Shown here piece by piece: positions 1 to 6,748 of a stretch of DNA of 15,697 nt (the first letter of the stretch is position 1; every line of letters starts with the position of its first letter). The DNA lies in contig JASLEN010000172.1 of the NCBI GenBank assembly GCA_030151105.1, positions 1 to 15,697 on the forward strand. Reading direction: 5' to 3'. Made by a program: the position numbers and the translations under genes. The notes beneath the pieces were generated by a model. The model saw nothing but the letters and a program-made list of their open reading frames with translations, was not told the origin of the DNA and did no database searches. This DNA is from Dysgonomonas sp. (GTDB lineage: Bacteria > Bacteroidota > Bacteroidia > Bacteroidales > Dysgonomonadaceae).

Positions 1-1470
1 GATGCCTATTTCTCACTATTGGGACAAATGGCAGTAGGAGTCGTAAATAAAAAATGGGCTGACTCATTCTTCCTCACTGGCCCATATTCTACCATCGACA
101 AAGAATTGCAAACGGGCACTACTCAAGAAATTGTATATGGAAAGGCCAAACGAAAAAATGACTCTTACAAGATAGGGCTCGACTATAGTAAGAAGGACCT
201 TTTCACGAACAATCTTGCCGCCGACCTTTCTCTTTCTTACACATGGGATCACACTCAGGTGATAGATACTGCCTACCGAAGATATCAGTGGGATGGCACT
301 TGGCGAGAAGAATTATCAAACAGAAACGAAATGAGAAGAAGAGAGAGATCTCTAAGACACGAGAAACGCCCTCTACTTGTGGGACGAGCTAACTTCAACT
401 ATCTATTGACAGACAGACACAGTTTGAACGTCAATTACTTGCTCGACCATATTCATAACGACAAGTATGACGATATGTCAACAGAGTTTGAACCATCTAA
501 TGATAAGGTAGTGAAACAAATCGTTGGGCTATCCTACTCACAACGTTGGTGGGACGATAGATTATCTAACATCTTCTTTGTAAAAGATTATATCTATCAT
601 ACCAAGATAGAGCAGCAAGATTTCTATTGGATAACAGGCATTAATAGCGAACCACGCTCATCTACCAAAAGTAATGTTGGCTATGGCTTGGGTTCTCGAT
701 TCCATATCATTAAGAACCTTTCAGTAAAAGCATCTTACGAGAATGCAGTCAGACTTCCTCTAGCAAGAGAAGTGCTAGGAAATGGAGGCGACATATATCC
801 GAATTTTAAACTAAAACCTGAAAAATCGGACAATATAAATCTTGGTCTATTTGGCGAAATTGATTTAGCCGATAGCCACACCCTCTACTACGAAACAGGA
901 GCATTCTATCGCAAGGTGGAAGATTATATTCGCTTCAATGGAACAGAAGGTGGTACAGCAATACTTCCTCAATATGAAAATTTATCAAGTGTTCTTGTAA
1001 AAGGGATTGAGGGAGAGATACGATATAGATACAATGACCTTTTGCAATTGACAGTCAACGGCACTTATTTGAGCGAAAAGAATAGAAATAAGTATCAAAA
1101 CAATGGACAAATTTCTATAATCTACAATATGAAAGTACCTAACAAACCCAACTTATATAGCAATGTAGAGTTAGATATCAAAAAACAAAATCTCTTCGGG
1201 ATAAAAGACAATCAGCTCAAGTTTAAATACCACTTGCAATATATAGAGTCCTATTATCATAGCTGGAAAGATATAGGACAGAATAAATTAAAACCAGTTA
1301 TTCCTACGCAGGTTATCAATAATATAACACTTAGCTACTCACTTCAGAATGAGCGATACAACGTCTCGCTACAGTGTACGAACATATTTGACCGACTGGT
1401 TTATGACAATTTATATCTGCAAAAGCCAGGAAGAGCTTTTTTCTGCAAATTCAGAATCTTTATAAACTAA
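1..1470 (+). CDS. TonB-dependent outer-membrane receptor, C-terminal beta-barrel part (5' end outside window)
   Basis: The reading frame is open from the first base, so the gene begins upstream; 489 codons are visible. The plug domain, TonB box and signal peptide are missing. What remains looks like an outer-membrane beta-barrel: alternating polar and aromatic strands (for example SLNVNYLL, SVKASYENAVRLP), the LKPEKSDNINLGL element typical of TonB-dependent receptors, and a C-terminal strand with the GRAFFCKFRIF pattern, although the last residue is Asn rather than the usual aromatic. Such receptors import scarce ligands (corrinoids, haem, siderophores, glycans) using TonB energy. A lipoprotein gene follows after 16 bases, so the two probably form a receptor plus surface-lid or capture protein pair. 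The B12 genes downstream make a corrinoid ligand plausible, but nothing in the barrel itself proves it. The family call is firm; the substrate is inferred. Confidence 0.9.
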   Translation, partial: DAYFSLLGQMAVGVVNKKWADSFFLTGPYSTIDKELQTGTTQEIVYGKAKRKNDSYKIGLDYSKKDLFTNNLAADLSLSYTWDHTQVIDTAYRRYQWDGTWREELSNRNEMRRRERSLRHEKRPLLVGRANFNYLLTDRHSLNVNYLLDHIHNDKYDDMSTEFEPSNDKVVKQIVGLSYSQRWWDDRLSNIFFVKDYIYHTKIEQQDFYWITGINSEPRSSTKSNVGYGLGSRFHIIKNLSVKASYENAVRLPLAREVLGNGGDIYPNFKLKPEKSDNINLGLFGEIDLADSHTLYYETGAFYRKVEDYIRFNGTEGGTAILPQYENLSSVLVKGIEGEIRYRYNDLLQLTVNGTYLSEKNRNKYQNNGQISIIYNMKVPNKPNLYSNVELDIKKQNLFGIKDNQLKFKYHLQYIESYYHSWKDIGQNKLKPVIPTQVINNITLSYSLQNERYNVSLQCTNIFDRLVYDNLYLQKPGRAFFCKFRIFIN

Positions 1471-1486
1471 TAAATTCTTAAAATCA

Positions 1487-2788
1487 ATGAAATTCTTTAA
1501 AACTAATTATTCGCTTATTGCTTTGTTATTCGCAAGTTTGCTATTTGCATCTTGTTCTGATAGCAATAGTGACAATCCAGATCCTAACCCAGAACCAGAG
1601 CCAGAACCAACTGAAACCGCACACTACGACCTTTGGGTCACTACAGATAAATATGGAGGTGGAGGTTCTTCCGTAAAAGCCACAGTAGTATTAAACGTAA
1701 ACTCATTAGAGGGTGACGATATCATCGACTTTAAAAATAATGGAGTGGACGTAATTGCCAAACTACATCAAGAAAGTGTGGTAAAAGGAGGGTTCTACTA
1801 TCAAATTCCACAAGAGAAAGACCGTTTTGGTAAATACAAAATCTCCAACGATAAAGGTATCGAAATAGTGAAAGAAGTACCATTTATCAAGAATACATTT
1901 CTAGATAGAAGATATTGCAATGCATGGCTAGATGACAACACGCTTATATTTATGGCTGCCAATGGTGACAAGTCTAAAGTTATCTGGACAAAATTGAATA
2001 CCGAAACTATGAAAGTAGTAGAAGAAGGAGAACTAGACCTTCCAGAATTGCCACTAGCAGCTAATGGTAAACCATCCAAACTAAGCACTTCGGGTATGGC
2101 AAGCTATCGCAAAGCAGATGATATGATTATCTACACCTACCAAAACAATGATGACAAAACTCATTTCTATGCAGCATTCGTTAATGCTAAAGATATGACT
2201 GTTAAATCAGTAGTCAAAGAAGATCGTGCAGACCAACTTGGAAGTTCAGCTTATGGAGAACTATTGACTCAAAAGACATTCTACGATTCGGAAGGCAACT
2301 TCTACATCGTATGTGCTAACCAAATACCAGGCACTCCAGGTTCTACTCAACAATATAGCACCATTCTGAAAATCAATAAAGGAGCATACGATTTTGACAA
2401 AACATACAAAAGCTTCATGGGCGATGGTGAAAAAGACTACTATCGTGGAAAAATTGTAACTATCGATTATCTTGCTGATAGCAAAGTTCTTCTTTATATC
2501 CAAAACCCAACTTATACAGGTGCTGCAGAGTGGGGATCGGACTACAACTGCTATTATGCTGTTTTGGATTTAAAAACAGATAAATTGACAGATCTCAAAC
2601 TTCCATTTAGCGAGGGTGTACTTTCACAACGTTCGGTTGTAGTGGGAGATAAGGCTTATATTGGTGTTAACCCAAAAACAGAGCCACAATCAATTTATAC
2701 ATATGATATCAAAACGGATAAACTAACCAAAGGTGTAACCCTTAGTCAAGGTTATGTTTTCCAAAGAATTATGTATATAGAGAAATAA
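1487..2788 (+). CDS. Putative surface lipoprotein, possibly DUF4374-like / beta-propeller, partner of the TonB receptor
   Basis: The protein has 433 residues. It starts with a lipoprotein signal peptide (KTNYSLIALLFASLLFASC) with the lipidated Cys at 23. The residues after it, S-D-S-N-S-D, are acidic and serine-rich, like the lipoprotein export signals that send Bacteroidota lipoproteins to the cell surface. A flexible linker of Pro-Glu repeats follows (residues 30-43, encoded by CCA-GAR triplet pairs around 1589-1609). The rest is one soluble domain with repeated blade-like segments such as FYAAFVNAKDMTVKSVV, YYAVLDLKTDKLTDL and IYTYDIKTDKLTKGV, which suggests a beta-propeller. It recalls the DUF4374 lipoproteins encoded beside TonB receptors in Bacteroides, some linked to siderophore capture; this is from memory and was not searched. 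The likely job is binding the receptor's ligand at the cell surface. It could be a corrinoid binder analogous to BtuG, but the ligand is unproven. Confidence 0.75.
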   Translation: MKFFKTNYSLIALLFASLLFASCSDSNSDNPDPNPEPEPEPTETAHYDLWVTTDKYGGGGSSVKATVVLNVNSLEGDDIIDFKNNGVDVIAKLHQESVVKGGFYYQIPQEKDRFGKYKISNDKGIEIVKEVPFIKNTFLDRRYCNAWLDDNTLIFMAANGDKSKVIWTKLNTETMKVVEEGELDLPELPLAANGKPSKLSTSGMASYRKADDMIIYTYQNNDDKTHFYAAFVNAKDMTVKSVVKEDRADQLGSSAYGELLTQKTFYDSEGNFYIVCANQIPGTPGSTQQYSTILKINKGAYDFDKTYKSFMGDGEKDYYRGKIVTIDYLADSKVLLYIQNPTYTGAAEWGSDYNCYYAVLDLKTDKLTDLKLPFSEGVLSQRSVVVGDKAYIGVNPKTEPQSIYTYDIKTDKLTKGVTLSQGYVFQRIMYIEK

Positions 2789-2810
2789 TTTATGCACTAA
2801 CTATCTTCAT

Positions 2811-2847
2811 GATACGCACCATGCCTTACGAGGTATGGTGCGTCATC
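2811..2847 (+). terminator. Strong hairpin between lipoprotein gene and cbiL, candidate terminator or attenuator
   Basis: ACGCACCATGCC (2814-2825) pairs with GGTATGGTGCGT (2832-2843) around the six-base loop TTACGA, giving 12 pairs including one G-U. Beyond a single bulged C at 2844, GAT (2811-2813) pairs with ATC (2845-2847). The hairpin lies in the only sizeable forward-strand spacer, 22 bases after the lipoprotein stop and 14 bases before the cbiL start. It lacks a clear run of T on either side, so a classical intrinsic terminator is not certain. It may instead reduce read-through from the receptor genes, protect a processed mRNA end, or bind a protein. The pairing is seen directly; the role is inferred. 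Confidence 0.45.
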
Positions 2848-2861
2848 ATTAAAATAAAATA

Positions 2862-3575
2862 ATGACAATGAACCCTATTCTATTCGTATCACTTGGCTCT
2901 GGCGATCCAGATTTAATCACGCTCAAAGCACTTAAGGCTCTGCAAAAAGCTGATGTTATCCTATGCCCTAGCACTACTACAAGGGAGGGGAAGGTAAGTT
3001 CTCGTTCTCAAGACATTATATCAGCACTTGATATCTCGAATGACAAAATAAGATTATTCAATGTGTCAATGCGTAAAGAGCGAAGTCAAGTAATGAAAGA
3101 ATATGAAGAAGCTGCCAAACAAGCCTATCAGCTATATAATCAAGGCTCAAAAGTAGCTATTGTAGCCGAAGGCGATAGCGGATTCTACTCCTCTAGTCAA
3201 TACATCAACGAAAATCTACAAGCCTTGAACGTGCCTACAAAACGTATAGAAGGCGTTCCTGCATTCATTTCATGTGGAGCATTGGCAAATATACATATCG
3301 TAAAACAAGAAGAACAACTCTTGGTCATTCCTGGCGAAACTACTTCTGAGGAGCTTCATTTACATATCCATTCGGGGAAATCAATCGTCATCATGAAGCC
3401 ATCTCAATGTCAAGAGATTATAAAAGAATTAGTATCTTCTTCGGTTGATAATATTAATATTCATTACTTCGAAAACGTAGGAGTAGTTGAGAAAGAATTC
3501 TACACACAGAATAAAGAAGAAATACTTGATAGAAAATTCCCATACTTCTCACTATTGATCATTCAAAAAAAATAA
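2862..3575 (+). CDS. cbiL: Cobalt-precorrin-2 C20-methyltransferase
   Basis: This SAM-dependent methyltransferase of the tetrapyrrole (corrin/porphyrin) methylase family adds the C20 methyl group to cobalt-precorrin-2. It has 237 residues, the usual size for CbiL/CobI. The N-terminal GSGDPDLITLKALKALQ (12-28) and ADVILCPS (30-37) match the family, as do the Ser/Arg-rich segment KVSSRSQDII (44-53), the loop EGDSGFYSSSQYI (103-115) and the GVPAFISCGALA stretch (131-142). The loop has Ser where many relatives have the Pro of GDP. The S-R-S-Q-D-I pattern and the Ser-Ser after the Tyr favour CbiL over CbiH. Because CbiD and CbiG occur in the same locus, the anaerobic name is used rather than cobI. 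Two in-frame ATGs lie six bases apart (2862 and 2868), and either could be the start. The btuF-like gene follows after six bases. Confidence 0.85.
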   Translation: MTMNPILFVSLGSGDPDLITLKALKALQKADVILCPSTTTREGKVSSRSQDIISALDISNDKIRLFNVSMRKERSQVMKEYEEAAKQAYQLYNQGSKVAIVAEGDSGFYSSSQYINENLQALNVPTKRIEGVPAFISCGALANIHIVKQEEQLLVIPGETTSEELHLHIHSGKSIVIMKPSQCQEIIKELVSSSVDNINIHYFENVGVVEKEFYTQNKEEILDRKFPYFSLLIIQKK

Positions 3576-3581
3576 AATAGT

Positions 3582-4706
3582 ATGAAACAGCTATTTACAT
3601 TAATCTTAGGCACTATTTTCTTATTCTCCTGCAACTCCAAACCCAAAGAAGAGACAAACTCGAATCAGGAGGGAAAACCAATAGAAATAAAATATGCAAA
3701 AGGCTTTGAAGCAACCGATTACGGGAACTACAAGCTAATAGAAATCACAGATCCAGCCAACGAGAGTGATGCAATTTATAAATATGCTTTGCTGCAACGA
3801 GGGCAATCTCGCACCAATATACCAGCAGACTATACCATCATAGAAGTTCCCATCAAAAGTGCTATCTGTATGACTAACTTACAATTATCAAACTTCATCA
3901 AGTTAGATGCAGTAGATAAAGTGTCAGGAATCACCAGCACACGCTTTTTATCTAACAAGCAAATCAACGATCAACTGAAAGATGGACGTACAAGCAAAAT
4001 TGGCATTGAAGGCGAATTTGACACCGAAATTGTCTTAGCACTCAATCCCGACATTATACTCGTATCTCCCTTCAAAAGAGGAGGATATGATGCGATACGA
4101 AATCTAGAGATTCCTTTAGTCAGCTTTTTAGGCTACAAAGAAATTACACCATTAGGGCAAGCAGAGTGGATCAAATTTACAGCAATGCTACTCGGTATGG
4201 AGCAACAAGCTGAAAAACAATTTGCCGACATAGAGCAAAAATACAATGATTTGAAAGCACTTACCGCCTCTGTTTCTCAACGTCCTAGCGTATTGAGTGG
4301 CGAACTACATTCTGGCAACTGGTATGTGGTGGGAGGAAAAAGTTACTTGGCAAAACTATTTCAGGATGCTGGAGCCGATTACTTTATGCACAACGATGAC
4401 GAGTCTGGAGGCTTCTATCTCGACTATGAGACAGTGTATGCACAGGGTGCAAATGCCGATTATTGGCGTATTCTCAACAGCTACAATGGTGATTTTGATT
4501 ATGAAGCATTGAAACAAACGGATGCCCGATACGCTGATTTCAAGGCACATAAAGACAAAAAGGTGATTTATTGCAATCTTCGCCAAACACCTTTCTACGA
4601 AGGAAGTCCTGTTGAACCAGAGGTTGTTTTGGCAGATTTAATTCATATCTTTCACCCCAATTTATTGCCCAACCATACTCCAGTTTATTATAGTCTTTTG
4701 AAGTAA
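3582..4706 (+). CDS. btuF: BtuF-like ABC importer substrate-binding lipoprotein
   Basis: A 374-residue periplasmic binding protein of the class III (BtuF/FhuD/FepB) type. The signal peptide MKQLFTLILGTIFLFSC gives lipidation at Cys17. The residues after the Cys (N-S-K-P-K) lack the acidic surface-export pattern of the upstream lipoprotein, which suits a periplasm-facing anchor. Residues about 30-95 form an extra N-terminal segment before the usual fold; I recall this as common in Bacteroidota homologues. The fold itself shows IIEVPIKSAICMTN (86-99), the LNPDIILVSP strand (154-163), PLGQAEWIKFTAMLLG (190-205) with the long helix after it, and a closing PVYYSLLK. It should hand its ligand to the permease encoded three bases downstream. 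Location among B12 genes supports a corrinoid ligand, but the same family also carries iron siderophores and haem, so the symbol is tentative. Confidence 0.8.
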   Translation: MKQLFTLILGTIFLFSCNSKPKEETNSNQEGKPIEIKYAKGFEATDYGNYKLIEITDPANESDAIYKYALLQRGQSRTNIPADYTIIEVPIKSAICMTNLQLSNFIKLDAVDKVSGITSTRFLSNKQINDQLKDGRTSKIGIEGEFDTEIVLALNPDIILVSPFKRGGYDAIRNLEIPLVSFLGYKEITPLGQAEWIKFTAMLLGMEQQAEKQFADIEQKYNDLKALTASVSQRPSVLSGELHSGNWYVVGGKSYLAKLFQDAGADYFMHNDDESGGFYLDYETVYAQGANADYWRILNSYNGDFDYEALKQTDARYADFKAHKDKKVIYCNLRQTPFYEGSPVEPEVVLADLIHIFHPNLLPNHTPVYYSLLK

Positions 4707-4709
4707 AAA

Positions 4710-5741
4710 ATGAAACGTCACAACATTGCTTTTCTAGCCATTCTGGCTTCCATATTTATATTTTTCACACTCAACCTAGTGTTGGGAACCATCTCTATTC
4801 CATTTGCTGCCACTTGGAATATCCTATTGGGTAGCACAGAAGAAACAGAGATTTGGCAAAATATTATCTGGAAATCTCGCTTTCCACAAACCCTCACCGC
4901 ACTCGTAGCGGGTGCAGGGCTATCCATTAGTGGTTTGCAGATGCAGACAGTTTTCCGCAATCCATTGGCTGGTCCCTCCGAATTGGGAATCAGCTCGGGA
5001 GCAAGTTTGGGAGTTGCCTTGGTCATTCTCCTCTCTGGAAGCATTGCGGGAACAGCACTCAGCCACTTGGGTTTCTTTGGCGAAATAGCAATTTCTATGG
5101 CAGCAATAGCTGGAGCAATGTTTGTAATGTCTATCATTATAGCCATCTCACAACGTGTGCAAGGCAATGTTATTCTGCTCATTATGGGAGTTATGATTGG
5201 ATATATTGCCACAGCAATTATTGGCGTACTCAAGTTTTTTAGTAACGATGAAGATATTCGTGCCTATGTGATTTGGGGCTTAGGTAGTTTCTCTAAAGTA
5301 TCAGGAAATCAGGTATATACTTTCGCTTGGATTATGGCAGCATTGATTCCATCGTCCTTCCTTTTGATTAAGACCCTGAATCTGATGCTATTGGGAGAAA
5401 GATATGCTCGCAATTTGGGACTAAATATCAGACGCTCACGCTTGTTTGTTATCACTAGCTCTTGCGTCATCACAGCCATTATTACGGCATATTGTGGTCC
5501 AATCGTATTTCTCGGATTAGCCGTTCCTCACCTCTGTAGAACAATTTTTGTGACCTCCGACCATCGTATTTTGATGCCAGCCGTTACCCTCACAGGAGCA
5601 TCATTAGCCCTATTTTGTAATTTAGTGGCACGTATGCCAGGATTTGAGGGAGCACTACCAATCAACTCTGTAACAGCACTTATAGGTGCACCTATTGTGA
5701 TCTCTGTACTCTTTGGAAAACGAAAAAGTGAATTGAATTGA
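4710..5741 (+). CDS. btuC: BtuC-like ABC importer permease (FecCD family)
   Basis: A 343-residue inner-membrane permease with about nine to ten hydrophobic segments, the first at residues 6-27. The hallmarks of the FecCD/BtuC family are present in order: GLQMQTVFRNPLAGPSELG (75-93) followed by SSGASLG, the cytoplasmic coupling-helix region RYARNLGLNIRR (231-242), GPIVFLGLAVPHLCR (263-277), and LPINSVTALIGAPIV near the C-terminus (316-330). Two copies are expected to pair with two copies of the ATPase encoded next. The start codon lies three bases after the upstream stop. The reverse complement of the first half is also an open frame, which is a composition effect. Family is certain; corrinoid as substrate is inferred from the neighbours. 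Confidence 0.88.
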   Translation: MKRHNIAFLAILASIFIFFTLNLVLGTISIPFAATWNILLGSTEETEIWQNIIWKSRFPQTLTALVAGAGLSISGLQMQTVFRNPLAGPSELGISSGASLGVALVILLSGSIAGTALSHLGFFGEIAISMAAIAGAMFVMSIIIAISQRVQGNVILLIMGVMIGYIATAIIGVLKFFSNDEDIRAYVIWGLGSFSKVSGNQVYTFAWIMAALIPSSFLLIKTLNLMLLGERYARNLGLNIRRSRLFVITSSCVITAIITAYCGPIVFLGLAVPHLCRTIFVTSDHRILMPAVTLTGASLALFCNLVARMPGFEGALPINSVTALIGAPIVISVLFGKRKSELN

Positions 5742-5746
5742 GCTGT

Positions 5747-6748
5747 ATGAAAAATAGAGAGAAAACGATAGCTATTAAAAACCTCACGATAGGTTATCTT
5801 AACAAAAAATCGAGGAAAATTGTCTCCGAAAATATTAACTCTACGATTTCAAGCGGCGAATTAACTTGTCTTCTGGGTGCAAATGGTATCGGCAAATCCA
5901 CCCTCCTACGAACACTCACAGGCTTTCAACCTAAATTGTCTGGCAATATTTTTATCCAACAAAAAGGGATTGAAGAATATTCTGAGAAACACCTCGCAAG
6001 CCTTGTAAGCGTTGTTTTGACAGAAAAATTCGATATCAAAAACATGACCTCTCGAGAGCTTATTGGCTTAGGACGTAGTCCCTATACTGGCTTTTGGGGA
6101 AGTTTATCGAAAGAGGATGAACGGATTGTAGATGAAGCCATCGCTCTTGTCAAAATAGAAAATCTTACCACTCGGATGATTCATACTCTTAGTGATGGTG
6201 AACGACAAAAGGTAATGATTGCAAAGGCATTAGCTCAAGATACGCCTATCATTCTATTGGATGAACCAACTGCCTTTCTCGACTTTCCGAGCAAGGTAGA
6301 AGTGATGCAATTGCTCCATCAATTGTCACGAAAGACAAATAAAACAATTTTTCTGTCCACTCACGATTTGGAACTAGCCTTACAAATAGCTGACAAAATT
6401 TGGCTGATGGACAAAGAAAATGGAATCAAAATAGGAACTCCCGAAGACCTATCCATTGATGGCAGTTTGAGTAATTTCTTTGCTCGAAAAGGCATTGTTT
6501 TTGACCAAAATTCAGGGCTCTTTAGAGTCTCCAATGACTGCGAAAGAGAAATTAAAGTAACAGGGCATGGGCTTCTTTATTCTATGGTGCGCAAAGCTTT
6601 ACTTCGTGAGGGAATTATGGTGAATAGAAACATCGAATCTGAACCGTATATTGAAATAAAAGAGCAAGAAATTAGACTACATTTTTCAGCCAACTCATCA
6701 CTCAAATGTGATACAATCGAGGACTTATTAAAAAACTTGACATTATGA
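5747..6748 (+). CDS. btuD: BtuD-like ABC importer ATPase with C-terminal extension
   Basis: The ATP-binding subunit of the importer, 333 residues from the ATG at 5747. A TTG at 5738 is in frame and overlaps the permease stop, but the ATG five bases after that stop is the better start. Numbered from that ATG, the motifs are Walker A GANGIGKST (44-52), signature LSDGERQ (148-154), Walker B IILLDEPTA with Asp and Glu at 172-173, and the switch His in STHD (His206). These are all intact, so it should hydrolyse ATP. The nucleotide-binding domain ends near residue 250. A further 80 or so residues follow, containing ITV-like strands and GHGLLYSMVRKALLREGI, and are absent from BtuD of E. coli. I recall similar tails in Bacteroidota importer ATPases; the function is unknown to me. 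The stop overlaps the next start (ATGA). Confidence 0.87.
   Translation: MKNREKTIAIKNLTIGYLNKKSRKIVSENINSTISSGELTCLLGANGIGKSTLLRTLTGFQPKLSGNIFIQQKGIEEYSEKHLASLVSVVLTEKFDIKNMTSRELIGLGRSPYTGFWGSLSKEDERIVDEAIALVKIENLTTRMIHTLSDGERQKVMIAKALAQDTPIILLDEPTAFLDFPSKVEVMQLLHQLSRKTNKTIFLSTHDLELALQIADKIWLMDKENGIKIGTPEDLSIDGSLSNFFARKGIVFDQNSGLFRVSNDCEREIKVTGHGLLYSMVRKALLREGIMVNRNIESEPYIEIKEQEIRLHFSANSSLKCDTIEDLLKNLTL

Noticed and set aside
1589..1609. Short tandem repeat CCA-GAR in the lipoprotein gene
   Set aside because: It encodes the Pro-Glu linker after the lipidated Cys, a common spacer in surface lipoproteins, and needs no further explanation.
4718..5233. A 171-codon open frame on the reverse strand inside the permease gene
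   Set aside because: It is antisense to a fully conserved BtuC-type gene; its protein is low in recognisable motifs and reflects the hydrophobic codon pattern on the other strand.
5738..5746. TTG start for the ABC ATPase giving 336 residues
   Set aside because: An ATG three codons later (5747) leaves a five-base gap after the permease stop, and the three extra residues belong to no motif.
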